A stretch of DNA of 64,000 nt from Granulicella sp. WH15 (GTDB lineage: Bacteria; Acidobacteriota; Terriglobia; Terriglobales; Acidobacteriaceae), in assembly GCF_009914315.1 (NCBI RefSeq), contig NZ_CP042596.1, positions 1,674,001-1,738,000 on the forward strand. Reading direction: 5' to 3'. The position numbers and the translations under genes are program-made. Numbering within the stretch: position 1 is the stretch's first letter; each line of letters opens with the position of its first letter. Of this stretch, positions 22,654-31,118 are shown piece after piece. The notes under the pieces are model-generated. The model worked only from the letters and a program-made list of their open reading frames with translations, was not told where the DNA came from and searched no databases.

Positions 22654-23796
22654 CTACTCGCTGGGATGATGTGGCGGAGCCGTCGAGGCAGAACTTGGCC
22701 TTACCCCGGGCTTTGCCGCCCCCGGCGTGGCCAGAGTCTCAGGCGTAATAGGCAGGCTGGTCCCGTGGACGGTGGCGGGGTCGTCGCGCAGCTTCAGGTA
22801 GAAGCTGGCCCCGAGCGGTCGTGGGATGAGCAGCGTGGTATCCACAAACCCCTCCGGAATGGTGGTGGGCGCGGTAAAGTCGGTGTCGGTCGCGATCGAG
22901 TCGATCAGGTAAAGATCGGTGCCGTCGAGCTGGCAGGGGCGTGCGACGTCGCTGGGGCAGCGCAGGCCAGTCAGTGTCGGGAGCCGCACCAGCGTCGCCA
23001 GCGGCAGCCACTCGCCGGGCGTCCCATCGGAGGCCACGGCGCGCAGGTGCAGCGGCCCGAAGGCCGAGGTCCCGAAGGTCTTGAGCGGATCCAGCCGGGC
23101 CAGGACGGTGTGCGAGTCCTGCAGGATGAGCGATCCGGCGGCGATCGAGAGCGTCGTGTGCAGCGAGTCGTCCACCGAGGCGACCTCGATCTGCTGGCTG
23201 CGCGGAAACTTCTGCTCCGATTTCACGAAGAAGACGATCTGTGCCCCCAGCGGCAGGTCGTCCGAGTCGCTGAGTGCAATGGGCGACGGTGGCGGAGCAG
23301 GGGAGCCAGTCGGCGGCGGCGGCTGGACAATCCGCTTGCTGATCAGCGTGACCGACGGGCGCGGAATCAGCACGGTCGAGGGTGCGTCAAGAGTGCGCCC
23401 GTCGGTCAGCTCGACCTTGGCGACGAAGTGGTCGCCGCTCTTGACGACGAGTGGCTTGGCGTCCTTGGCGATCGAGAGGGTGACCGATTTGTCGGTGCCG
23501 CCGGGGTCGGGCATGTAGGCCAGGCCGCTAACGGTGACCTGCTTGACCTCTTCGAGGCTGGTGCCGGTCAGGGTCAGGGTGTGGTCGCCCTCGTGCAGCG
23601 CTAGCGCCTCGATACGGGCGGGCTCGGAGAAGGTTTTGGTGCCGAGCTGGTCGGGTTTGGGTTGGCCGAACTGCTGGATGGCCAGTTGAATGGTGCCGGG
23701 GCTCTCGGCATGGGGCAGGTTGAGAGTCAGCTCGACGGGCTGGTCGGGTTTGGGCTGGCTGTCGGGAGCCCTCTCGGGTTCGGGGCCAGCTTCCAC
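22654..23796 (-). CDS. C-terminal part of a split secreted protein of unknown function
   Basis: This open frame of 380 residues has no signal peptide, a GTG as its first codon and no visible ribosome site. It overlaps the preceding frame by 70 bases. Its first segment (about residues 10-130) looks beta-rich and bacterial-Ig-like (VELTLNLPHAESPGTIQLAI, then GDHTLTLTGTSLEEVKQVTV). This continues the interrupted beta region at the end of the upstream frame. Proline-rich stretches follow. It is most likely the continuation of the upstream gene in a shifted frame, either a sequencing or assembly error or a genuine frameshift. No family was recognised. Confidence 0.6.
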   Translation of the reverse strand: MEAGPEPERAPDSQPKPDQPVELTLNLPHAESPGTIQLAIQQFGQPKPDQLGTKTFSEPARIEALALHEGDHTLTLTGTSLEEVKQVTVSGLAYMPDPGGTDKSVTLSIAKDAKPLVVKSGDHFVAKVELTDGRTLDAPSTVLIPRPSVTLISKRIVQPPPPTGSPAPPPSPIALSDSDDLPLGAQIVFFVKSEQKFPRSQQIEVASVDDSLHTTLSIAAGSLILQDSHTVLARLDPLKTFGTSAFGPLHLRAVASDGTPGEWLPLATLVRLPTLTGLRCPSDVARPCQLDGTDLYLIDSIATDTDFTAPTTIPEGFVDTTLLIPRPLGASFYLKLRDDPATVHGTSLPITPETLATPGAAKPGVRPSSASTAPPHHPSE

Positions 23797-25274
23797 TCTG
23801 TCTTCAGGCCGGCGGGCTCAAGCGTGATCCCCTGGATGCAGGCAGTGCCGGAGCTGATGAGCTGCAGGTGGTTAGGCTGGCCCGCGATAAGGACGGTGGG
23901 CGTGGCGGCGTTGGTGGCGATGCGCCAGCCTGAGCCGGGCAGGCCCTGCAGCGGGACGGTGGGGCCGGTGAAGGGGTCGAAGCCCCACATGCCCTTGATG
24001 ATGCCGGTGAGCTGCTCGCCGGGCTTGAGGATGGGGGCGTCGGGGGGAGCCGAGGCCGTAGTTGTAGCCGGAGCCGCCAGCTCCTTTCGCGGAGAGGCAT
24101 CAGGGGCGATGGTCAGTCCGCCGTGGTAGGAGTCCGGGATGAGCGGCAGGTCCTGGGGGCCGGGCTTGCCGTCGGGGCCGGGGACGCGGGCGCTCAGGTG
24201 CAGGACGAGATCGTGCGCCAGTGCGGTCGAGAAGACCAGCGGTGCTCCCTCGACCGGGATGGAGACCCTGGGCTGCAACAGGCAGGAGACGTGATCCGGA
24301 TCGGCCGTGCGCAACGGCGGCGGCGGGCTGGCCAGCACTGCGGGCAACCCGATAACCAGCACTGACTTGGGGTTATGGAAGGAGGGCGGTGTGTTGAGCC
24401 GCAGGTTCAGGCTCTCTTCATTGGGAAAGGCGATAGCCGGGATGTACTGGTACTGAGCCGTGTGCAGCGTGCTGGTCAGGCGTACCAGGTCCACGATGGC
24501 TCCGACGTAGGCCGAGTAGAGCCCGCCCCCCGCGGCCCCGGTGTAGGCGGCCTGATTGATAAAGTCCGACCCCGGCCCATTCGAGAGTGCGGCGACGATG
24601 GTCTGGCCGTGCCCGTCGTCGAGCAGGGTCTGGGTGCCGGTCTGAGTCAGGCAGTTGTACTGCTGGTCTACTGGCCGCTTGAAGCAGTCGGGGTTGGGCT
24701 TCAGGTTCAGCGTGCGGGCCAGCAGGTTGGAGTGCCGCTGCAGCGAGTCGGGGTCTCCCGGCGGTACCTTCTCCATCTCCGAGATGTACTTCTCGATACG
24801 CGCCTGCTCGAATCCGGCCTCGTTCAGGTCTTGCGTGGCGCGCACGAAGATGCCGGGCCGTCCGGTGACGGCCGAGCGCAGGGTGCTGTAGTCGCCGCCG
24901 GTCTCGGGGGCCAGGAAGAGCACGGCCTGCTGGGCCTCCTGCGGCACGGTGATGGTGACGCCCTCCTGCCGCACCTTCTTGTTCCAGGTCTCGATGCGGG
25001 TGAACCAGTGCTCGGGCGGAGGATTGGTGGTGCCGCGCAGAAAGACGGCTATGAGCAGATAGTGAACCGACTGGGTTGGAGGCAGGTCCGGGTGGAGCCA
25101 GATCTGATCGCCGGGCTGGAGATTGGGAACCCGCGCGATGGGCAGAGAGGCACCCTTGCGGGTGACGCGGATATCGATTTTGGGACCAGCGAGGTCAAAC
25201 CGTGCCTGGGCGGCGGCGCGCCCAAGGGGGAGGAGCAGAAGCAGAATCATCACGCGTGCGAACGGCTTGACCAT
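23727..25274 (-). CDS. N-terminal part of a split secreted protein of unknown function
   Basis: This frame (515 residues) starts with a clear signal peptide, MVKPFARVMILLLLLPLGRA. It then has a region likely to bind a surface or polymer (PNLQPGDQIWLHPDLPP), helical stretches, and beta-rich sequence near the end (LIAGQPNHLQLISSGTACIQ). The last 20 or so residues are Pro/Ser/Thr-rich and read like out-of-frame translation. In the overlapping frame the sequence continues as PERAPDSQPKPDQPVELTL. I infer one protein of about 870 residues, interrupted near 23760-23790. Function is unknown; it is exported, and nothing adjacent clarifies its role. Confidence 0.65.
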   Translation of the reverse strand: MVKPFARVMILLLLLPLGRAAAQARFDLAGPKIDIRVTRKGASLPIARVPNLQPGDQIWLHPDLPPTQSVHYLLIAVFLRGTTNPPPEHWFTRIETWNKKVRQEGVTITVPQEAQQAVLFLAPETGGDYSTLRSAVTGRPGIFVRATQDLNEAGFEQARIEKYISEMEKVPPGDPDSLQRHSNLLARTLNLKPNPDCFKRPVDQQYNCLTQTGTQTLLDDGHGQTIVAALSNGPGSDFINQAAYTGAAGGGLYSAYVGAIVDLVRLTSTLHTAQYQYIPAIAFPNEESLNLRLNTPPSFHNPKSVLVIGLPAVLASPPPPLRTADPDHVSCLLQPRVSIPVEGAPLVFSTALAHDLVLHLSARVPGPDGKPGPQDLPLIPDSYHGGLTIAPDASPRKELAAPATTTASAPPDAPILKPGEQLTGIIKGMWGFDPFTGPTVPLQGLPGSGWRIATNAATPTVLIAGQPNHLQLISSGTACIQGITLEPAGLKTEWKLAPNPRGLPTASPNPTSPSS

Positions 25275-25543
25275 ACTTGGAGTTTAGATGCAGCCTCGGT
25301 GTTACGCAGCAGCATTGGCTGCTGTTCTGTGGATGATGAATCAAAAGGGTTTCTGGATGATGAGAAAGGTTTAGACTGGCTCACAGTCTGGTGCGGAGCC
25401 GGATGTCTTCGGTAAGTACTGTTTTAGCACTGCGCGTCCCTGTAATTTTTCATCGTTTAACGGATGTGTCTTTGACGCAGCGCGTAGTGGTTTGTGGCAT
25501 GATTGGATGGTTTAGGAATCAAAGGATTTTAGCTACTCCAGCA

Positions 25544-25571
25544 GTTGACGTTCCACTGTTGACATTCCACT
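25544..25571. repeat. Tandem 14-base direct repeat upstream of 25589
   Basis: GTTGACGTTCCACT and GTTGACATTCCACT stand head to tail, ending 17 bases before the start codon. They could be a regulator-binding pair. Apart from this, the 25275-25588 divergent spacer shows no recognisable feature beyond room for two promoters. Confidence 0.6.
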
Positions 25572-25588
25572 CTCATGGTGAGGTTGTA

Positions 25589-26362
25589 ATGCGTTGCGTC
25601 CGGACTCTCTCCTTCTCTCTCTTGCTCATGGCCTCCCCCTTCGTTATCGGCCAGACGAAGCTGCCGATTCAGCAGGCAATTGAGAATAGCTATCCCCTGA
25701 CGAAGCCGAGCGCCGACCATAAGGATATCGTCACGCCCGGAGCGGTGATCGACCTTCTGAAGGACAACCTGACGATGTACAGCGTAGCCGCGGCAGCGCC
25801 GGGCAACGTGACCTACGAGGACGGCAAGTTCAAGGCCAGCGGCTTCTCCAAGCTGATGAACTTCCACGCAACCGGGACTCCGAATACGACGAGCCGGACC
25901 TTTGTGGCGGGTGAGAAGTTCTGGCTCATCGGTGTCAACGTCCGCGATGACGGCGCGGTGCTGGAGTTTATCTCCGACCCGATGAACGACATTCGCTATA
26001 AGGTCTTTGTGAAGTATCCCTTTCCCAAGGGCACCATTCCGCCGCCCGACGCGGTGATGGCGATGATCTCGCAGACCGTGAAGGCGGAGCCGGTGGATAA
26101 CGCTCAGGGCTCCGGGGCGGCTCAGCCTGCTGCGCCCAGCGCGCCTCCTCCGGCGAAGATGGCCGATATCGCGCCTCCGCCGCCTCCAGCCGATGCCCCG
26201 CCCGCCGCGCCGAAGTCAATCTCGCTGGGACAGACCAAGGATCAGGTGGCGGCGATGTTCGGCCCGCCGACCAAGATCGTCAACCTGAGCACCAAGGAGA
26301 TCGACTACTACCCGGACATGAAGGTCACCTTCGTCAAGGGCAAGGTCACGGACGTTCAGTAG
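25589..26362 (+). CDS. Exported protein with C-terminal BamE/SmpA-like module
   Basis: This 257-residue protein was started at ATG 25589, which has GAGG upstream and begins the signal peptide MRCVRTLSFSLLLMASPFVIG. The middle domain is unrecognised (residues about 20-165). A Pro/Ala-rich linker (about 170-208) leads to a last 48-residue module, SISLGQTKDQVAAMFGPPTK to the end. In pattern it resembles the BamE/SmpA fold (GxTxxQVxxxxGxP). The same module, 27 of 48 residues identical, ends the next gene. The location should be periplasmic. The function is unknown. Confidence 0.75.
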   Translation: MRCVRTLSFSLLLMASPFVIGQTKLPIQQAIENSYPLTKPSADHKDIVTPGAVIDLLKDNLTMYSVAAAAPGNVTYEDGKFKASGFSKLMNFHATGTPNTTSRTFVAGEKFWLIGVNVRDDGAVLEFISDPMNDIRYKVFVKYPFPKGTIPPPDAVMAMISQTVKAEPVDNAQGSGAAQPAAPSAPPPAKMADIAPPPPPADAPPAAPKSISLGQTKDQVAAMFGPPTKIVNLSTKEIDYYPDMKVTFVKGKVTDVQ

Positions 26363-26462
26363 TACGGCTGATGGGTTCTCGATAGAGAAAGACCGGGCCA
26401 GGTGGCTGGTGTTTGTTGTCTCTGCAATTCTTTGCACTCGTCCCCAAGAGTCATCAAGAGCA

Positions 26463-26496
26463 ATTCAGGAGTAACCCAGATTCAGGAGTAACCCAG
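26463..26496 (+). repeat. Perfect 17-base tandem repeat at a ribosome-binding region
   Basis: ATTCAGGAGTAACCCAG occurs twice head to tail, followed by a third CAGGAGTA that serves as the ribosome site nine bases before the ATG at 26506. It is a recent duplication that triples a Shine-Dalgarno-like GGAG. Confidence 0.8.
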
Positions 26497-26505
26497 GAGT
26501 AGGTC

Positions 26506-28251
26506 ATGCCTCTGCGCCGCCCACACACTCGCCGTGTTCTCTGTGCCTCGCTGCTTCTCACCGGATCTCTCGCCTTTGGCATAAGCTCTGCGGCGGGGCA
26601 GAAGAAGTCCGCTCCCGCGAAGCCCGCAGCCCATCCCGCTGCTCCGGCGGCCCATCCGGCCGCTGCGGGAGCGGCGCACCCTGCCGCCGGAGGCGCGGCG
26701 CATCCCGGCGCGACGACCACCACCAGCCGGACCACGACCACGACGACCAGCGCCCACGGTATGACCACCACGACCACCGCGCACACCACGACTACCAGCA
26801 TGGGAGCGCGTCCCGGCGGTGCGATGGCGGGCCATCCCGGCGGCGGCGTTGCGGGAGCGCACGGCAGCCTGGCCCACGCGGGTCCGGTGGGCTCGCACGA
26901 CCGCGTGGGAGCCAACGGCAACGTGATGCGCACGCGCGCCAACGGGCATCCGATGGACGTCCACGACGCGCGCCGGGGAATGGACATTCACCATAACCTG
27001 GCGGGCGGGCGGCGCATCTCGGTGGAGCGCGCGGACCACTCGCGGCTGGTCTACGAGCGGGGCCGCGGCGGGTACATCGCGCACCCCTATATGTTCCACG
27101 GGCACGAGTACGCGCGGCGCAGCTACTACTATCACGGCCGCGCCTACAACCGCTTCTACAACCACTACGGATATCGCGGCGTGTACCTGGACGTCTACGC
27201 GCCGGTCCACTACTACGGTGTCGGCTTCTATGGCTGGGCTTACAACCCCTGGGCGGTTCCGGTGGCCTACTCGTGGGGCTGGGGAGCGGCTCCGTGGTAC
27301 GGCTACTATGGGGCCTACTTCACGCCGTATCCGGTCTATGCCGCGCCTTCGCTGTGGCTGACGGACTATCTGATCGCCACTTCCTTGCAGGACTCCTACG
27401 ACGCGCACGTCGCGGATCAGGGCCAGGCTGACGCGGCTGGCTCTGCTCCGCCCGCGCCGCTGACGCCCGAGACCAAGGCTCTGGTTGCCGAGGAGGTCAA
27501 GCGGCAAGTCTCGCTCGAGAATGCCGAAGCCCAGGCCAATGCGCAGCATCAGGAGGGGGAGGCGGCCTCGAGCAGCATCGCGCGCCTGCTGAGCGACGGC
27601 CAGCCGCACGTCTTCGTCGCGGGCAAGGAGATGGACCTGACTGACGCCTCGGGGCAGGAGTGCGCGGTGACCGACGGCGACGTGCTGCAGTTGACCGCTC
27701 CGCCCCCGGCCGATGCCACGGCGGCGAGCCTGACGGTGCTTTCGAGCAAGGGCGGAGTCGAGTGCCGCAACCGCTCGGTGGTCTCGGTGAGCTTCGAGGA
27801 TCTGCAGGACATGCAGAACCATATGCGCGAGACGGTCGATCAGGGCCTGGAGGAGTTGCAGGCCAAGCAGGGCAAGGGTGGTCTACCGGCAGCTCCGGCG
27901 TCGGCGCTGGGGCCGCCGGTAACGGCTCTGGTGGCCGAGAACGCTCCTCCGCCGGAGCCGGGCGGAGCGCAGGAACTGGCGCAGCAGGATCAGCAAGCAG
28001 CGGGCGCGGAGCAAGAGGTGGCGGGCACGCTGCCTCCGGACGGCGCCGGACCGGCAGCCGCCCCGATGGCTGCACCGGCACCCGCAGCGCCTGCGGCTCC
28101 GGTCTCGATTGCTCTGGGCCAGACCACGGCCCAGGTGGTCGGTGCAATGGGCCAGCCGTCGAAGATCCTGAACCTCGGCCCGAAGACGGTCTATGTTTAC
28201 CCGGACATGAAGATCACCTTCAAGCAGGGCAAAGTAGCTGACGTCGAATAG
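26506..28251 (+). CDS. Exported low-complexity protein with C-terminal BamE/SmpA-like module
   Basis: This protein has 581 residues. After an N-terminal export signal (residues about 1-40) comes a low-complexity region of Ala-Ala-His-Pro repeats and long threonine runs (about 45-115). Then there is a His/Tyr-rich region (about 140-240) that contains many HG and YY pairs. A charged middle segment follows, and a final 48-residue module (SIALGQTTAQVVGAMGQPSK onward) is shared with the preceding gene. The His/Tyr-rich part could bind metal or a surface polymer, but that is speculation. The two genes lie 143 bases apart and probably derive part of their sequence from a duplication. Confidence 0.75.
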   Translation: MPLRRPHTRRVLCASLLLTGSLAFGISSAAGQKKSAPAKPAAHPAAPAAHPAAAGAAHPAAGGAAHPGATTTTSRTTTTTTSAHGMTTTTTAHTTTTSMGARPGGAMAGHPGGGVAGAHGSLAHAGPVGSHDRVGANGNVMRTRANGHPMDVHDARRGMDIHHNLAGGRRISVERADHSRLVYERGRGGYIAHPYMFHGHEYARRSYYYHGRAYNRFYNHYGYRGVYLDVYAPVHYYGVGFYGWAYNPWAVPVAYSWGWGAAPWYGYYGAYFTPYPVYAAPSLWLTDYLIATSLQDSYDAHVADQGQADAAGSAPPAPLTPETKALVAEEVKRQVSLENAEAQANAQHQEGEAASSSIARLLSDGQPHVFVAGKEMDLTDASGQECAVTDGDVLQLTAPPPADATAASLTVLSSKGGVECRNRSVVSVSFEDLQDMQNHMRETVDQGLEELQAKQGKGGLPAAPASALGPPVTALVAENAPPPEPGGAQELAQQDQQAAGAEQEVAGTLPPDGAGPAAAPMAAPAPAAPAAPVSIALGQTTAQVVGAMGQPSKILNLGPKTVYVYPDMKITFKQGKVADVE

Positions 28252-28298
28252 GTACTTCGTACCGTTCTCGGGGCTGCACGGGGAAATAAACAGCATGG

Positions 28299-28346
28299 CC
28301 TCCCGCTGGTCGGCAGCGAGCATCTTTCTTGCCGACCCACGGGAGG
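28299..28346. terminator. Bidirectional hairpin between convergent genes
   Basis: CCTCCCG plus GGTCGGCA (28299-28315) pair with TGCCGACC plus CGGGAGG (28330-28346), with a 2x2 internal loop. It lies between the plus-strand gene ending 28251 and the minus-strand ATPase gene ending 28362. Confidence 0.75.
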
Positions 28347-28361
28347 ACCATCTCCTGATTC

Positions 28362-29159
28362 TTAGGAATCCGCATGCGGCGGCGCGCTGGCTAACCGCGC
28401 CTCAATATGGCTGCGGTCGCGTGTCGAGATCCTATCGCTGGCCACGACGCCATCGCGAATGGTAATGACGCGGTGGGCATACTCGGCGATATCCGGCTCA
28501 TGCGTAACCAGCACAACGGTGTTCCCCTTGGCGTGGAGATCGTCGAAGAGCGCCATAATCTCATCTCCGGTGCGCGAGTCGAGATTCCCGGTAGGTTCAT
28601 CGGCCAGGATGATGGACGGGCCATTTACCAGCGCTCTGGCGATAGCCACACGCTGCCTCTGCCCACCCGATAGCTCGTTTGGTTTGTGCATCATGCGCGT
28701 GCCCAGGTTGACGGATTCGAGAATCGCCTTGGCCCTGGCCTCGCGCTCGGCGGCGGGCGTGCCGTTGTAGATCAGCGGCAGCTCCACATTGCGCAGGCTG
28801 GTGGCGCGGGGCAGCAGGTTGAAGGTCTGGAAGACGAAGCCGATCTCCTTGTTGCGGATGCGGGCGAGCTGGTCGTCATCCAGCTTGGAGACGTCGTGCC
28901 CGTTGAGCCAGTAGCGCCCCTGCGTCGGCGAGTCCAGGCAGCCGATCAGGTTCATCAGCGTCGATTTGCCCGATCCCGACGGCCCCATGATGGCGACATA
29001 CTCGTTATGGCGGATCCGCAGATTGACGCCGCGCAGCGCGTTCACCTTCTGCTCGCCCATGGTGTACGTCTTCCACAGGTTGCTGGTGACGATGACCTCG
29101 CCTTCGTGGGGCTCTTCGTTGTGAACGGCGTCTGGATCGACTTCAATTTCGGCGGCCAT
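28362..29159 (-). CDS. ABC transporter ATP-binding protein, LolD/MacB type
   Basis: This 265-residue ATPase has an intact Walker A (GPSGSGKST), Q-loop ([20 protein letters not shown]), signature [15 protein letters not shown], Walker B ([11 protein letters not shown]) and H-loop (LVTHEP). The FNLLPR-type Q-loop and the NLDS following Walker B are typical of the LolD/FtsE/MacB group, which powers lipoprotein release or peptide and antibiotic extrusion through FtsX-like permeases. No permease gene is adjacent, so its partner must be elsewhere. An acidic 20-residue N-terminal extension is unusual. It is divergent from the GWxTD gene. Confidence 0.93.
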   Translation of the reverse strand: MAAEIEVDPDAVHNEEPHEGEVIVTSNLWKTYTMGEQKVNALRGVNLRIRHNEYVAIMGPSGSGKSTLMNLIGCLDSPTQGRYWLNGHDVSKLDDDQLARIRNKEIGFVFQTFNLLPRATSLRNVELPLIYNGTPAAEREARAKAILESVNLGTRMMHKPNELSGGQRQRVAIARALVNGPSIILADEPTGNLDSRTGDEIMALFDDLHAKGNTVVLVTHEPDIAEYAHRVITIRDGVVASDRISTRDRSHIEARLASAPPHADS

Positions 29160-29347
29160 ATGACTTCTCTCCGGTACAGTTATCTCTTTATAGATGTTAT
29201 CGGCACATCGCGGGACTTGGTGTTCTCGGATACCGAATCGATCCCGCGATCCGTCCTATGTATGACGCAGGGAAGATGCTCGAATGAGTTTGTCTGTTGC
29301 CTTGTTTAAGCCTACAATCTTTATGATTACCAGGAGTTGCATCAGCC

Positions 29348-31081
29348 ATGACCATCCCGTATCGTTCGCTTCTCAGTGCAGTCACTCTGTCCCTTGTTTT
29401 TGTGGGAGCCAGCGCTCTCCGGGCACAGGATGCGCAGCCCGCGACGACGCCGGACGGAGTCAGCAAAGCCGCGCCGATCACGGAGAAGCCGGACCCCACC
29501 AAGCGTCCGCTGACCGACAAGGAGCGCTTCGCCCAGCAGAAGGCGATGCGCGGCGAGTTGCACGGCTCCTACAAGACCTGGGTCGACCAGGACGTGCGCT
29601 GGATCATCACCGACGAGGAGCTGCAATCGTTCAAGCACCTGTCGAACGACGAGGAGCGCGACCAGTTCATCGAGAACTTCTGGCTGCGCCGCAACCCCAA
29701 TCCCGATTCTCCTGAGAACGAGTACCGCGAAGAGCACTACGCCCGCATCGCCTACGCCAACGAGCACTTCGCCGCGGGTAAGGCGGGCTGGCGCACTGAT
29801 CGCGGCCACATCTACATCTCGTTCGGCAAGCCGGACAGCATCGACTCGCACCCCAGCGGCGGCAGCTACGACCGCCCCATGGACGAGGGCGGCGGTAATA
29901 CCTCCACCTACCCGTTCGAGATCTGGCACTACCGTTACCTCGAAGGCATCGGCGACAACGTCGACATCGAGTTCGTCGATACCTGCATGTGCGGCGACTA
30001 TCACATGACCATCGACCGCTCGGAGAAGGACGCGCTGAAGATGGTTCCGGGTGCCGGTCTGACGATGGCCGAGGAGCAGGGACAGACCTCGAAGGCGGAC
30101 CGCTTCCAGGGTGGCGGCCTCGAGCAGTTGGGAACCGGGCCGGGCACCTCGTCGAACCAGTCCAAGCAGTTCGACCGTCTGGACCGCATGGCCAAGCTGA
30201 TGGCTCCCCCTGTTATCAAGTTCAAGGATCTTGAGGCCTTCATGGTCTCGTCGAAGATCCTCACGGGCAAGCCCTTCCTCTTCGACGTGCGCACGGACTA
30301 TGTGAAGGTGACCAACGACACCGTGCTGGTGCCGCTGACGCTCCAGATTCACAACTCGGACGTGACCTACAACACCAAGGACGGCGTCTCGATGGGGGTG
30401 GTCAACATCCTCGGCCGCGTGTCGAACCTGAACCACCGTGTGTTGCAGACGTTTGAGGATACGGTCTCGCTACAGACGCCGAGCGAGCTGTTGCCGCAGG
30501 ATCAGAAGAAGGTCTCGGTCTACTGGAAGGCGCTGCCGCTGCCGCCGGGCCTCTACAAGATCGACATCGTCATCAAGGACGTGAACAATCCGGATCACAT
30601 CGGAACCTATCAGCGCAGCGTCAATGTGCCGAAGTTTGATGACGATCGGCTGGGCCACTCGTCTCTCATATTGGCGGACCAGATGGAGCGGGTTCCGTCG
30701 AAGGATATCGGGGCGGGCAACTTCGTCATCGGCAATACGCGGATTCGTCCTCGGGTTCCGACCGGCGTCGCGGTGCCCATCCTCTTCCATCGCGATCAGA
30801 ACCTGAACTTCTGGATGCAGGTGTACAACCTGGGAATCGGCGAGAACAAGCAGAACGGGGCGACGATCGAGTACCAGATCCTCGACCTGGCGACGAACAA
30901 GTCGGTGCTCGACGCTCAGGAGACGACGAACAAGCTGAACCCGAATGCGGACCAGGTAACGCTCGAGAAGAGCCTGCCGCTGGCAAGTCTACAGCCTGGG
31001 AAGTACCGGGTGAGTATCAAGGTGAACGACGGTGTGTCGAAGCAGCAGTTTGCTGAGAGTGCGCCGTTTACGGTCGAGTAA
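29348..31081 (+). CDS. Exported GWxTD-domain protein
   Basis: This 577-residue protein has a signal peptide (residues about 1-25, cleaved near ALRAQ) and the GWxTD domain: WIITDEELQSFKHLSNDEER, later AGKAGWRTDRGHIYISFGKP. Beta-rich sequence follows (about 290-577), probably two Ig-like domains. GWxTD proteins are widespread in Acidobacteriota and Bacteroidota but their role is unproven. The family is named for this motif. The location should be periplasmic or surface. It has its own promoter space opposite the ATPase gene. Confidence 0.9.
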   Translation: MTIPYRSLLSAVTLSLVFVGASALRAQDAQPATTPDGVSKAAPITEKPDPTKRPLTDKERFAQQKAMRGELHGSYKTWVDQDVRWIITDEELQSFKHLSNDEERDQFIENFWLRRNPNPDSPENEYREEHYARIAYANEHFAAGKAGWRTDRGHIYISFGKPDSIDSHPSGGSYDRPMDEGGGNTSTYPFEIWHYRYLEGIGDNVDIEFVDTCMCGDYHMTIDRSEKDALKMVPGAGLTMAEEQGQTSKADRFQGGGLEQLGTGPGTSSNQSKQFDRLDRMAKLMAPPVIKFKDLEAFMVSSKILTGKPFLFDVRTDYVKVTNDTVLVPLTLQIHNSDVTYNTKDGVSMGVVNILGRVSNLNHRVLQTFEDTVSLQTPSELLPQDQKKVSVYWKALPLPPGLYKIDIVIKDVNNPDHIGTYQRSVNVPKFDDDRLGHSSLILADQMERVPSKDIGAGNFVIGNTRIRPRVPTGVAVPILFHRDQNLNFWMQVYNLGIGENKQNGATIEYQILDLATNKSVLDAQETTNKLNPNADQVTLEKSLPLASLQPGKYRVSIKVNDGVSKQQFAESAPFTVE

Positions 31082-31118
31082 ACGGACTCCGGATGCACGA
31101 TCACGTAGATAGAAGGCG

